Counted from the first letter of the stretch, positions 22,816 through 34,441 are shown. The stretch is 64,000 nucleotides of DNA from Prosopocoilus inquinatus (GCA_036172665.1 JAYKNF010000015.1:2542001-2606000), one strand, 5' to 3'. Translations and numbers: made by a program. Notes: generated from the sequence alone by a model not told the origin.

Positions 22816-23175
22816 AAACGTAAATCATTTTTTTAAACAATTGAATAATGGTGAGATGCAGGTACTGTTATATTTATTTTAATTCAGTTTAATGGATATT
22901 AGCACTACTTTCTAATAGATGGCGCTCGCGGAGAAACGCTACTAACGATACTTGCGTCATTAAATTAAAAAAAAAAATTAAAAAATTTTACTTTAATTAT
23001 GTCGCCGCAGTCCACGTTGTCTACGTACCGGCAACACAGTCAGTACCGCTGAAGTGACATTGTCATTATTTCTTTCATGTCAGATTTTGACTTCCTTCAA
23101 AATACCTGCACGCAACATAACGAAAAAAAAAGCATAGCCGTCCAGAATCTGAAAAAAGATGAACAGCTAATAGTT

Positions 23176-23480
23176 TCAGTTTTTGCCATAGTTCGGCTTC
23201 AACAACTGCTTTTTGTTTTTTACTAATTTCACAAAATTGTCACTTACCACATGTTCAGTATATCCAGAGTCTAAAAGCCATCTAGTATCAGGACAAGAGT
23301 ATGTTTGAGCACAAACTGGTTCATCATCTTCAACTGAAGTCGTTATCATTAGGGTGAATTCCAAATATTCATCCTCACCTGCGACATTAACTTTATGACC
23401 GTCCACATTCTCACGTAATTTGCGTTTTAGTTTTTGACACTCTGAACGTACAGTTGGGGAAATAGAATGCGGGACAGTAA
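23176..23480 (-). pseudogene. Copia protease fragment
   Basis: Minus strand: TRWLLDSGYTEHVVSDNF at about 23300-23230, the WLLDSGxTxH aspartic protease motif of copia elements, preceded by an acidic linker. It is collinear with the pre-integrase piece at 20.6-20.9 kb and separated from it by the Tc1-like element, so both belong to one broken copia copy. The 22816-23175 interval between them shows no motif. Confidence 0.75.
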
Positions 23481-23862
23481 ACTTTCGTTAGTTTAAACCT
23501 TACTTCTAAATTTCGGTAACTATGGTAATTTATCAACTTTCACATTAAGTAACGTGATTAACCATTCCGGTTATAATTAAAAATTGTAACGAACAAATAC
23601 CTCATACAAATAAACCATATTAGTGTAATAGTTATTTTTTATTTTACTTACAATTATTGCTATGCGAAATGAAAGAAAATAACAGTCATGCAGCCTTTCG
23701 ATTGAATTATTGAATGCAAATGTTGAATTAAGATTTCTAATATACATATTCCACATCCAAAATGTCGAATAGTTCTTCCAAAGGCTTCACTAATTCCATT
23801 TGATTCACTGTGACGATACATTCTTAACTCAATTTGACAAGTTATTTCTGACGTTCACTGAC
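23481..23862. other. AT-rich stretch, no feature recognised
   Basis: No open frame, repeat or motif beyond low complexity; ends at the target duplication of retrozyme locus B. Confidence 0.4.
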
Positions 23863-23874
23863 GGTAATAAATTA

Positions 23875-24449
23875 TTTTAGAAAAATTTTGTGCAAATCAT
23901 TCTTGATTGCAGTGAAAACCTCGAGCAGCCTCTGGACAGCTGTTTCAGCCCTGCTTGGGGCTTCTTCAGCAGAGACGTAGCTCGACATTTCCACTGCAAA
24001 CAAAAACGACTTGTCCAATTTATTCGCAATTGCGATGTAAGAGTGATGAACGGATATTTTATCTGTTCATTATTTTAATAATGTTGTATAGGGGATTTAT
24101 GTTTTATACCAACGTAATGCAACAGGTGGTGGCTTTTTCAGAACAGACACCAGTCATTCGTTGTTATTTTTGTCGGCGTTAAGGACATGCACTGTGGCTT
24201 GCAAGATAAACGCATACACCTGTTTTTCGATGTATTCGAATAAAACAGCTGTCCAGAGGCTGTTCGAGATTTTCACTGCAATCAAGAACAATTTGCACAA
24301 AATTTTTCTAAAAATAATTTTATTATGCTTTGACAGCAAGCATGGCCGCCTTGCATGGGGGACTTATTAGGAGCAAATCCCGCTTCAATTTATCTATCCT
24401 ACTGCAATGTCAGGTCAAAAAGCGATAGTAAGATGTCGCTATTTTATCT
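23875..24449 (-). mobile_element. Retrozyme locus B: inverted composite hammerhead repeat
   Basis: A minus-oriented unit (23875-24240) faces a plus-oriented partial unit (24243-24449). The locus is bounded by a 12-bp target duplication GGTAATAAATTA at 23863-23874 and 24450-24461. The minus unit holds a full hammerhead and then about 170 bp (24076-24240) absent from the 312-bp family but present, inverted, at locus C (25158-25340). The plus part begins inside stem III of the hammerhead (AACAGCTGTCC), so the junction sits at the ribozyme core. Confidence 0.8.
23921..23985 (-). ncRNA. Type I hammerhead ribozyme, locus B
   Basis: Minus strand core CTGAAGA (23969-23963) and GAAA. Stem II GC-rich as in locus A, stem III ACAGCTGT, C at the cleavage position (23935). 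Stem I TCGAGC/GCTCGA (23980-85 with 23921-26). All invariant bases intact. Confidence 0.82.
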
Positions 24450-24461
24450 GGTAATAAATTA

Positions 24462-25157
24462 ATTAGAAAGGTCACGACTGTCACCAAAGAAACTTCACAC
24501 TATCAAAATAATCGGAAATTTCGTTATAAGACTTCAAAATCAAGTAGCCGAGTTTTCATCTACTTTTTGCTTTGTAAATGGGTATTTTGAGAATTTTGTT
24601 ATGTTTCGAGACATAAAGGTTAGGAACGGCAGTTGAAATTATTACTGTTTTTATGAGTAAAACGGTAGTTATTCAATAAATATCACAACATTCCAAATAT
24701 TTAACGGCGTGTAAATGTAATGTAATTTAATCGAAATATAATTGTCGATTGCTGTCCTATTCATATAATTTTTTTTAACACTTATCAAGATTCTTCAAAG
24801 CTCAATTTGTTATTTTCGTCGTGTTGGTGACAAGAGTAGAGGAAAGTTTATTAAAACATGGAATCCCTTGCGGTTTATAATGGATTTATTCTTCAATAGA
24901 AAAAACAGCGACATCCTACGATCGCTTAATTCAGAAGGGCTTTAGCCGAATTGTAAATCGACATTTTTGGACATCTATCTCGAACCATCTTTTCTATTTG
25001 CAAATTTTTCCTCTTCCCACGTATTACTTGTGCTTCATAGTATTTTTATTTAAGCTATAATCTTTTGCTACTGCTGTGAATTACTGATTCGTCTTCTAAG
25101 TTACTCGTTTTCTGTCAGTTTGAATTTTAATTGTTTGACACTGACAAATTAAATCTC
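24462..25157. other. No feature recognised between retrozyme loci B and C
   Basis: AT-rich, stops in all frames, no terminal repeats seen. Confidence 0.4.
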
Positions 25158-25522
25158 CAGCCCAACTTAATACATCGAAAAACAGGTGTATCTTGCAAGC
25201 CACAGTGCATGTCCTTAACGGCGACAAAAATAACAACGAATGACTGGTGTCTGTTCTGAAAAAGCCACCACCTGTTGCATTAAGTTGGTATAAAACATAA
25301 ATCCCCTATACAACATTATTAAAATAATGAACAGATAAAATATCCGTTCATCACTCTTACATCGCCATTGCGAATAAATTGGACAAATCGTTTTTGTTTG
25401 CAGTGGGAATGTCGAGCTACGTCTCTGCTGACGAAGCCCCAAGCAGGGCTGAAACAGCTGTACAGAGGCTGCTCGAGGTTTTCGCTGCAATCAAAAACGA
25501 TTTGCACAAAATTTTTTAATTA
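25158..25522 (+). mobile_element. Retrozyme locus C: single composite unit
   Basis: Plus-oriented copy of the minus unit at locus B (same 170-bp extra segment followed by the hammerhead domain and the GCAATCAAAAACGATTTGC block). Together B and C form inverted near-copies about 0.9-1.6 kb apart. No clear target duplication was found. It is the only locus without an inverted second part. Confidence 0.75.
25412..25476 (+). ncRNA. Type I hammerhead ribozyme, locus C
   Basis: Core CTGACGA (25428-25434) and GAAA (25451-25454). Stem II AGCCC/GGGCT, stem III ACAGCTGT, A at the cleavage position (25462; any base but G is allowed), stem I TCGAGC/GCTCGA at 25412-17 with 25471-76. Intact. Confidence 0.82.
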
Positions 25523-25822
25523 TTAAAATACTAAGTGGGCAAGGTATTTGAAGTTTCATATCACAGCAATTTGTCAAATTAATTTTACTGTTAGATTATA
25601 TACCGGGTGGAAAGTTTCAAACCCGAACATAGCAAACTTGTATCGAAAACTTTGTTTCTGTGAATTGCTGCTCGCCATTTGAAGATACAAAACTGGCAAT
25701 GGTATTAAAGAAAAGAGAAAATTATGGACAATATTATGGTGTTAAAATTATTCCTAAACATTAATACTTTCAAGTAGAAAGTTTTTTTAATCTCAAACCG
25801 GACAGAAAAATGAAGGGAAACA

Positions 25823-25864
25823 CACTCAACGTTTCGCTATAGATTTATAGCTTCGTCAGGAGTG
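25823..25864 (-). ncRNA. Hammerhead motif in left arm of Penelope element
   Basis: Minus strand: stem I CACTC (25864-60), core CTGACGA (25859-53), stem II GCTATA/TATAGC, GAAA, then ACGT-T and stem I partner GAGTG (25827-23). Stem III is the 4-nt palindrome ACGT with no loop, which can form only between two molecules or repeats. One extra A lies between core and stem II. Confidence 0.65.
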
Positions 25865-25986
25865 AAAAAAAGTAAATAAACAAGTTGTCAAGAGAAACAA
25901 GTCGTCAAGAGAAACGAAAAGGTAACATGATTTTTAAACTAAACTACGAGTTGTTCGGAATAAAAGTAACGAGAACTAATTAAAGC

Positions 25987-26039
<53 letters not shown>

Positions 26040-26056
26040 TTAATTAATTGACAGAT

Positions 26057-26790
26057 CTATATCTTGTTTAAAGAGTCCAGAAAACTACAAAATATGTCAT
26101 TTAAATTTTCAAAGTCCGTACGTTTATTAATAGAATTTCCAGACATTTTAATTTTACACATTTCTATGAAACGTCTTTTAAAAATATTAGATTCACTGTA
26201 CAAAATATCAGTATTATCAAAATCAAAATTATGATTATTTACTAATGAATGCTCTACAAGCATTGAATGATTTTGATTATTTTTTTGAATATGATATTTA
26301 TGTTGGTCTAAACGTTTTTTTAAATTTTGGCTCGTTTCACCTATATAAACAGAATTACAATTTGAACATTTGATTTCATAAACCACGTTAGGTTGTTTTA
26401 ATTTCGGTATTTTGGTTTTTAAATTCGAAAAAATTAAATTTAAATTATTCACAGATTTACTGGCTAAAATTAAATTATGTTTTTTGAAAATGTGTTTAAA
26501 TGTATTGTGTAATGGTTCAATATAAGGCAAGGATATGTATTTATGATTCGAAGTTTGTCTAATGTTTTTAGAGACATTTGAATTTTGTAAGTATTTAATA
26601 CGATTTTTAATTACTGATTCAATAAGATTTATTGGATAAGAATTTTGAATAAGAGTTTTCTTTATTAAATTTAAGTTATCATAAATGAAAACTTTATCAG
26701 AAAGTAAAATAGCTCGATCAGTTAATGAAATAATAGTTGCAATTTTATAATTTTTAGGTGTGTACGAGTGAAAATTTATGTACCTACCTG
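26057..26790 (-). pseudogene. Penelope C-terminal domain with GIY-YIG endonuclease, left arm
   Basis: Open from about 26790 to the stop at 26057. The end carries YEIKCSNCNSVYIGETSQ and KRLDQHKYHIQKNN, i.e. the CxC-VYIGET-type GIY-YIG nuclease motif fused to Penelope RTs, then HSLVNNHNFDFDNT and an RRFIEM segment. Only the linker and nuclease remain; the RT palm with its active site is absent. The stop is followed by the homopolymer tract. No frameshift is seen in this arm's nuclease. Confidence 0.9.
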
Positions 26791-27060
26791 GTCAGGTAGG
26801 TACATAAAGCAGGTTATTTTGAATAAGAGTTTTCTTTATTAAATTTAAGTTATAATAAATGAAAACTTTATCAGAAAGTAAAATAGCTCGATCAGTTAAT
26901 GAAATAATAGTTGCAATTTTATAATTTTTAGGTGTGTACGAGTGAAAATTTATGTACCTACCTGACCAGGTAGGTACATAAATTTAATATTTAATTTAAT
27001 ATTTAATACCTGACCAGGTAGGTACATAAATTTTCACTCGTACACACCTAAAAATTATAA
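26643..27060. repeat. Tandem duplication and nested palindromes at the Penelope centre
   Basis: The left arm has a tandem duplication of period 174 bp (GAATAAGAGTTTTC at 26647 and 26821). Around the centre, GTACCTACCTGACCAGGTAGGTAC (about 26951-26974) is itself a perfect palindrome, repeated at about 26784-26806 and 27007-27029 in variant forms. These are expected to form cruciforms or to mark template switches during the inverted insertion. Confidence 0.75.
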
Positions 27061-27749
27061 AATTGCAACTATTATTTCATTAACTGATCGAGCTATTTTA
27101 CTTTCTGATAAAGTTTTCATTTATGATAACTTAAATTTAATAAAGAAAACTCTTATTCAAAATTCTTATCCAATAAATCTTATTGAATCAGTAATTAAAA
27201 ATCGTATGAAATACTTACAAAATTCAAATGTCTCTAAAAACATTAGACAAACTTCGAATCATAAATACATATCCTTGCCTTATATTGAACCATTACACAA
27301 TACATTTAAACACATTTTCAAAAAACATAATTTAATTTTAGCCAGTAAATCTGTGAATAATTTAAATTTAATTTTTTCGAATTTAAAAACCAAAATACCG
27401 AAATTAAAACAACCTAACGTGGTTTATGAAATCAAATGTTCAAATTGTAATTCTGTTTATATAGGTGAAACGAGCCAAAATTTTAAAAAAACGTTTAGAC
27501 CAACATAAATATCATATTCAAAAAAATAATCAAAATCATTCAATGCTTGTAGAGCATTCATTAGTAAATAATCATAATTTTGATTTTGATAATACTGATA
27601 TTTTGTACAGTGAATCTAATATTTTTAAAAGACGTTTCATAGAAATGTGTAAAATTAAAATGTCTGGAAATTCTATTAATAAACGTACGGACTTTGAAAA
27701 TTTAAATGACATATTTTGTAGTTTTCTGGACTCTTTAAACAAGATATAG
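27026..27749 (+). pseudogene. Penelope C-terminal domain with GIY-YIG endonuclease, right arm
   Basis: Inverted copy of the left-arm ORF. Almost identical, but one extra A in the run near 27485 shifts the frame inside the nuclease (after VYIGETSQN), and the frame resumes at 27465-27749. The near identity of the arms points to a single origin or ongoing gene conversion. Confidence 0.88.
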
Positions 27750-27766
27750 ATCTGTCAATTAATTAA

Positions 27767-27811
<45 letters not shown>

Positions 27812-27934
27812 GCTTTAATTAGTTCTCGTTACTTTTATTCCGAACAACTCGTAGTTTAGTTTAAAAATCATGTTACCTTTTCGTTTCTCTTGACGACTTG
27901 TTTCTCTTGACAACTTGTTTATTTACTTTTTTTT

Positions 27935-27976
27935 CACTCCTGACGAAGCTATAATTCTATAGCGAAACGTTGAGTG
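27935..27976 (+). ncRNA. Hammerhead motif in right arm of Penelope element
   Basis: Stem I CACTC (27935-39)/GAGTG (27972-76), core CTGACGA (27940-46), stem II GCTATA/TATAGC (27948-53 with 27958-63), GAAA (27964-67), ACGT palindrome stem III, U at cleavage position 27971. Same layout as the left arm, opposite strand. Confidence 0.65.
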
Positions 27977-28204
27977 TGTTTCCCTTCATTTTTCTGTCCG
28001 GTTTGAGATTAAAAAAACTTTCTACTTACTATTTTCATCGGACAAGAACAAACTTCAATTATTAATACTTTCGGAATATAAATAGAATTTCCAAATTTTA
28101 AACGAAAAATTTAGTCGCCTATGTCAGAACTTTCAGTTCTTTCAATTAATAGAAAATAATTTATACGTCAGTCAAAGAGTATTATGACTTATTGCAAAAC
28201 TTAA

Positions 28205-28447
28205 GTGTGGTTTATACAGTCACTAAAACTAATAACTAAACATTAATAACTATCAACTAAGAAATTAAAAGGCCGTAGTGATACGAAGCGGTTTATACAA
28301 CTTCACTAAAAATTAAGAATTTTCACAGCTAGGTGTGCAACGAGCATTCGTATTTTTTGCTTGTATAAACGGAAAATTTTGCATAGTTTTAATTTTAGTT
28401 TTAGTTAATTTTTAGTTTTAGTTTAAGTGAATGTATAAACCAAGCAT
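28205..28447. mobile_element. Small MITE (about 240 bp)
   Basis: Inverted ends TGGTTTATACAGTCACT / TGGTTTATACATTCACTT, continuing into ACTAA-rich arms; a third GGTTTATACA copy is internal near 28289. No ORF; target duplication not clear. Confidence 0.5.
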
Positions 28448-29100
28448 TATTGTACAGAGCAAATAACAGGTAGGCACTCTTGTCGTTTAAGTTACAACAA
28501 TTCTTTCTTTATTAGAATGATAATTGTATTCTACGTCATTGCATACTAAAATACTGTTCTTTCTGATACTATCAACAAACTTGAAATGATGCCATGGGCA
28601 ATCAATACCGACACATGTCGATACTAAATCAGTTTTAAATTCAATTGTACTAAGAATTAAATAAGTTTCACACTGTTCAAGAATAAGTTCAACGTTGTTT
28701 TGAAATTAATAAGAATACCAGGAAAGTATTTTGTGAAGTAATGCAGGAGCAGGGAAATAAATCCAAAAAGTTTTTCAGCGTCAGTATAGTACACAGAAGA
28801 ATGAAATTTTATTTTGAATAAGAAGCATATGGTACAAAATTCTGGCTTATTGAATTGCAAACTTCAAATCTGACATACTAAGGCGACTACATTTTTCTTT
28901 TGAAATTTAAATATTTAATTTCTATTTCAAAAGTATTAACACAATAGGAATTATTTTAACATGATGACATTGGCCTTAATTTTGTCTTTCATTTAATACC
29001 ATTACCATTTTTGTATTTTTAAGTGGCGAGCAGTAATCTACAGAAATGTAATTCTCAATGGAACTTTGCTGTGTTCGGGTTTGGAACTTTCCACCCGGTA

Positions 29101-29770
29101 ACTTGTATCCATTTTAACAAGCCATTTCAAGTAATTACAGTTTGTTATAAAATTGCTCACGAGCGATAAGGTAAAAACCATGAATTATTAAATTTAGAAT
29201 CAGGAATGTGTTCAGAATGTATAACCTTATTGTTTATTTCAAACATTTGCCAATTTTGTTACCAAATTTTTAACTAGGACACTGTTGTCGGTTGTATTTT
29301 TCACAAGGCCACACCGTCAGTGGTCTTTTAATTTGTGAACAAATTATACTATACTTATACAATTATTTTAGTGTAATGTAGAGATGATGTAGAGATTGCA
29401 ATAAAAATTGTAAATTGACGATAGCACATATCTGTATATTCAGGAATTTGAACACATATCGTAACAATAACAATTGTCTAACCATCACAAACTGTAATGT
29501 ATACAGTTTATCACGTCAGAAATATCTCAATTATTTACTTCAAAATAATGTAAAAATTTACTCGCACGCCTGTATAAATTACAATTGCAGTAAAAATAAC
29601 AGTAATCTTTCTACAATAATTCTAATGTACATCTGACATTAGAATTTTTCTCCGTGTAGGGAACATTTTCTCGACATTATCGATTTTATCGATAATGTCT
29701 TTAAGGCTGTGACCACAACTTGATATTCAGATTGAATTGTTAATAACAAATTGCAAACAATGTCCAATTC
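29101..29770. other. No gene; short palindrome only
   Basis: AT-rich. The only structure seen is GACATTATCGA/TCGATAATGTC at about 29674-29700, an 11-bp stem with a 5-nt spacer. Confidence 0.4.
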
Positions 29771-29777
29771 ATCCAGG

Positions 29778-32700
29778 TTGGCACCAGCAGACTTCATATG
29801 TCATGTATTCGGCCTCTGTCGATGATAAAGCAACTGTTCGTTGCTTACGGGAGCACCATGAAATTGCAGCTCCATATCCAGAATAAGATTTCCGGTCATT
29901 ATTGCAGTTCCCTCAGTCAGCGTCCATGAGCGCCCCAATCAACTCTCTGAACGGGAGTCGTGTCTTTCTTCTTCAGGATACGTGTAAATATCTAACTTGA
30001 TCCCGGCTGCCACTGGAGTCTTCACAGCTTTACAATTAAGCATTCTGAATTTCTGAAATATATCCCCGATGTAAGCGACATAAGGTAATCTTGTTTTCGA
30101 TTTGTTTCACTTCGATGCCTAAACAGTTGAAAGTTCTTTCTTGATCTCTTGAGTTCTCTTCTGGTCTCGAGAAGCGATTAAAATATCATCGACGTAGATG
30201 AGTAGAAAAGCAGGATGTTCTCGTCGTTCATCAGTGTAAATGCATGGATCTGAATTTGTAGGCTTTAATCCAATTGATTCAAGCCTATCAGGACACTGTC
30301 GGCCAGCTTGCCGAAATCTATAAATTGCAAACCTTGTCTACGGATTTTAGTTTTCCAAGCATGCTTCTCGCTTTACCAATGATAACATCGTTCTTCTCCG
30401 CCTCGATAATCTGTTGTGATTCCACTAAGAAGTCTGGCTGTTCCGAAAATAATAGAGTGCCTATATCTCCATTCAGTTAAGCTGTTGATATCCACTTGTG
30501 AAATTTGCAAATTAAATTTGGCTGATTACGCCATGAGTAAGCGAAATGATTCAACTCTAGCTACAGGAGAAAAAGTGTCTATAAAGTCTATTCCCGGCTT
30601 TTGATTGAAGCCTCGTGCGACTACTCGTGCATTTCTTCGTTGTTATTGTTGTTCCGTCTGGATTGTACTTGTTGCGTAGTATTGTTCTGCAGTCAGTCAC
30701 TTAATTGTCGACTGGTCGTTGAACTATCTCCCAAGTATCAGTTGCGACGAAACATTTAATTTCAAAATAAATAGCATTAAACCACTCATCTCGATGTGGT
30801 CCTTCCATCGCATCCCTGATGGGAATCTCCGACGCGTTCGTAGCGACTTGGGCGTCATAAAGAGAATCATCTTCTTTTTCAAACTGACCGTTATTATTCA
30901 AATTTTCAGGAACAGATATATTATCTGTTGATCTGACGTCGTTATAACGTGCTTGTTGCTCAGTAAACTAATATGCCTTGGCAGGTCGACTTCTTCTTCC
31001 CGTCATCACCTTCTTCGGTCTACCAGGTTTTCGCCTCTTTGGAACGTCATTCTGAAGGTTATTCTGATGACTTTTCGTTCTCTTCAAGAACTTCTGATGA
31101 ATTAAACTTTCTTTTAAATCCAAGGAATGACTCTCTCGGAACCATGGAAATGTGAATTGTCATCATTTGAGCTTCCTGAATTCAACAGTTCAGGTCAATT
31201 TCGACCGTTTTCAGTAAGGACGTCTCCTGTTTAAGACGTTTTTCTAAGGTTTGATCATGAAGAATCTTGTTCTTTGAAGAGACGTCTTCATAAATATGTT
31301 CGCGTTCGAACTCGGCCATAAACTTTACGTCTCTAGAGATACGGATTTTACGTTCACTAGGTATCCATACTCTGTAGCCTTCGCAACATTCGGAATATCC
31401 AATATCCTTATATGCCTCTTGGTGGAAATTTTCCCTTGTTTGGTGTTTTTTTCCAAAACGTAGACTTTGTTGCCGAAGATTCGTAAATGCGAGATGTCCG
31501 GCCGTTTTCCCATCCACTTCTCGTACGGGGTTCCATCTTGCAATCCCTTCGTGGTACATCGATTTCGGGAATGATTTGCTGCGGCGATTGCTTCTGCTCA
31601 GAATACTGGCGGTAGCCCGGATTTGATGAGCATGCAACGAGCAGCTTCAACAAGGGTTCGGTTTTTACGCTCCGCAATACCGTTTTGCTGTGGCGAGTAT
31701 GGTATTGTCAAACGTTGATGAATTCTTGCGTTTCTGATATTGGTATTCATCTTTTCGTTGCAAAACTCTTTGCCTTTATCGGACTGAATGGCTTTAATTT
31801 TTCGTCCAGTTTGAGTCTCAACCAGGTTCTTGAATTCGACGAACTTTATTTCTCCTTTATTTCGCAAAAAATAAACTTGACACCATCGACTGAAGTCATC
31901 GATAAATGTAAACAAGTAGCGAGCTCCGCCTTGAGAAGTGTTTCTCATCGGTCCGCAAATATCCATATGAATTTATTTTAAAAGCTCCGTTGAGTGATTT
32001 TCTCGTTTGGTGGAGGGTGCATACTATTATTCCAGCAAAACTGATGCCACATTTTCTCATGTCTTTCGAGTAACCAAAAGGGCTCTTATTTTTGAGCATG
32101 TGAACCCTGTCTTTAAAATTCAAATGACTCAGACGAGCATGCCACATTTCAACTTCGTTTTTGAAATTGTTTGACTGAGAAACTGTGTGCGCATGTTGCT
32201 CTGCTTCACGCAAATAAAACAAGTCATATTGTATGTGTGTTCTTTTTACCGCAAAACTCACTTCATCTCAGATAAACGTCATTTCCGTTCGCGCGAATAA
32301 GTAAGTTTGAATGAGTATTTCAACCTGGCAACTAATAGGATTGCACGAGTGACAAGGTGGAAGATCGAAATCACAGTTCAGATTTACTTGTTCAAGTCAA
32401 CGGAAATGACGTTTATCTGAGTTGAGATACGATTTATGGCAAAAAGAACACGCCTATTGATTCTATCTGCCACAATTTTTACATTTCCGTCAAGGTCTTT
32501 TATAATTGCACATTCTTTCGTTGCCGTGATCGACTACTTTTGCAACTGAGATGGGATTTGTTCGGAGATCCGGTACGGACAAAGTGTTTTTCAGCGTTTT
32601 CGCCTTGTTCGCAGTCTTAATTCGTACGTCACCTTTTCCTCTTACTTGTGTCACAGAATTATCTGCCAATCTCAATTCACTTTTTATTTCTTTAACGATT

Positions 32701-33076
32701 GTGAACGCACTTTAATCTTTACATAAGTGCGAAGTGCAACCGCTGTCGATACACCACAAATAATTTGACTTTGACAGTTCTTTACGAGCAGAAAAACATT
32801 TATGAACTTCATTAGTTGTGTTTGCGATTGTCTTAAGTTCTTTCTGTGAAAACAAATTGATTTTTGGTGTGCTGATTTGCCACAAAAACCACATTTGTAT
32901 TTCGGCATGAATTTATTTGCTTTTGTTTTTCCGTTCCCGCGGTACTGCTAGCATCACTTTTTGATTTGTGAGAACTACTTGAGAACTTTTCATTCGATTT
33001 CACAAACAGCATCACTCGAATTATCATCGCCTTTTTGTTTTCTTCCATTATATTCTTCCAATATTTTTACTTTCAG
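29778..33076 (-). pseudogene. Copia element pol (protease to RNase H) and gag C-terminus
   Basis: Minus strand, in order: gag zinc knuckle CGFCGKSAHQKSIC (about 32890), protease LWCIDSGCTSHL (about 32755), pre-integrase MWHARLSHLNFKDRV (about 32140), integrase MDICGPM (31966), AIQSDKGKEFCNE (about 31785), IPYSPQQNGIAERKNRTL (about 31705), RT-region block RDAMEGPHRDEW (about 30810), YVDDILIASRDQK (active site, about 30195), RNase H VALSSTEAEYM (about 29825). This order (integrase before RT) defines Ty1/copia. Frames change often. It joins in gag to 49419-50042 once the Polinton is removed; its 3' LTR was not found. Confidence 0.9.
32238..32455. mobile_element. MITE of about 215 bp inside copia pre-integrase region
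   Basis: Inverted arms of about 80 bp: outer GTGTTCTTTTT and inner CTCAGATAAACGTCATTTCC appear at both ends in opposite orientation. It interrupts the copia frame (ADRINR ... HIQYDLFYL). Target duplication is unclear. Confidence 0.65.
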
Positions 33077-33082
33077 TGTCTC

Positions 33083-33620
33083 TAAGTAGTAATGCTGGAG
33101 GGATCCTAGGACAACTCGATGGCATGTCCATCCGCAGTGACCACCGTTGAAGGTCATCCCCATGTTTAAGGGTAGTCTTTAATGCTGAAGAAGTAATTGA
33201 GGGGTGGTTCTTCTGTGCAGACGAAGTAACCCCTTTGGTTCTTGTAGCTGAAAACCTGTCGACAATGACGTAATTTTACCAGAAGAGGTTGCTGAGCATT
33301 TTTTTGCTGAGGTGAAAGAGACCGTCGATGATGACCAGAGGTGGTCGCAGAAGAATTTTTTCCTGGTTCTCGAAGAAGTCGTGTAGCTGAAGACCTCCAT
33401 AATGACGTAATTTTACCAGAAGAGGTTGCTGAGGTGAAAGAGACCGTCGACAATGACCAGATGTGGTCGCAGAAGAATTTTTTTCTGGTTCTCGCGAAGA
33501 AGCGCCGTCGTCAATGAGCAGAGGAGGTCGCAAGAGATTTTTTTTTGCTGACGATAGTTCTTGCGTTAACGCGTAATTTTGCAAGAAGTGTGCGCAAAAG
33601 ACGGGTGGAAAACTTTTTCT
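33083..33620. repeat. Polinton left TIR with internal tandem repeats
   Basis: The first 160 bp mirror 49230-49412. Inward, a unit of about 140 bp repeats (TGACGTAATTTTACCAGAAG at about 33264 and 33402, with GTGAAAGAGACCGTCGA). Open frames on the minus strand here are shadows of the repeats. Confidence 0.75.
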
Positions 33621-34441
33621 CAGGTGAAGCGATGTGAGGGCACCCCTAGGCTACGCTTGGCCGAGGTAAAAAAAATGCTTACCTGTTTAAACGGGTGAAT
33701 TGAATTACGAAGGGTAACAGGGCAGCAGAAAGTAGTGTGTATTTCGATGCGAGATTCGCGCGGTAAACAGCATAATCAGGAGGGGTCAAGCAAAAGGTCA
33801 GGAGGATTGATAAAACGTTCGTTCAAAATCATTCATTTATAGATAAAAATTTACTAATTAATAACAGATATTCTAATTGGTATAATTTAAACGTTATAAT
33901 TATTTAGAACTTAAAATATTGTTTCATTACAATACAAATCGTTATTTTCCTTGCTGTTATGTGTTTTTCGCTTATAGCTACTTTTCTTTGTTCGATCGTG
34001 AAAACCTCATGTTTTTGTGATCTGATCAGGAATTGCGTTGTTTCCTGAGTAGAATTATTGAACAGAGCTTGATAATAGTCTTCGAACGAAGTCGAACAAA
34101 GTGCTGAATTTTTTCACACCTTTTGCTTTTTTAATAACATTATTATTTTCAATTTTTGTTGCGTACATTTTTGATCTGAGTCTGATAAATTCCAACATTA
34201 ATATCCCGTTGTTTTCGTCTTTCATTAATCCTAAAAAAAATTTATTCCGAAGAGGTATTTGATATCTGTTAGTAGGTGAATAATCAAATGTATCGAATTT
34301 TGAAATGTCTTCTTTAATGTGATCATCAAGGAAAAGAATTCAGGCCACTTGTTCCGCGAACGGTACAAAAATTTAGTACTCGGACTGTATCAGCCTCGCC
34401 CATAACGTGCGAACGCTCGCATTGCACTCCTTCCCCTTTCA
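33621..34441. other. Non-coding Polinton sequence between TIR and polymerase
   Basis: Includes decayed polymerase C-terminal coding on the minus strand (for example around 34330-34200) without a stable frame. Confidence 0.4.

Larger units (their letters stand above)
25772..28060. mobile_element. Palindromic Penelope-like element (two 3' halves head-to-head)
   Basis: Two near-identical arms of about 1.1-1.2 kb face each other around 27.0 kb. Each arm, from centre outward, holds the C-terminal RT/GIY-YIG coding sequence, a long homopolymer A tract (minus strand 26032-25990; plus 27773-27808), and a 3' region with a hammerhead motif. A 12-bp target duplication ATTAATACTTTC flanks the whole (25760-25771 and 28061-28072), so both arms entered as one unit. 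Penelope-like elements are known for inverted, partly duplicated copies; here both arms are 5' truncated before the RT core. Confidence 0.9.
25603..29098. mobile_element. TIR element (Tc1/mariner-type, TA duplication) carrying the Penelope insertion
   Basis: Long terminal inverted repeats of about 115 bp begin CCGGGTGGAAAGTT at 25603 and its reverse complement ends at 29098; the arms also share AACCCGAACA and CTGCTCGCCA. TA flanks both ends (25601-02, 29099-100). Without the nested Penelope element the unit is about 1.2 kb and has no transposase, so it is non-autonomous. A 240-bp MITE sits in its right part. Confidence 0.75.

Noticed and set aside
25990..26032. Poly(T) as the end of a retroposed mRNA
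   Set aside because: It is internal to both arms of the Penelope palindrome and followed by a conserved 3' region with the hammerhead.
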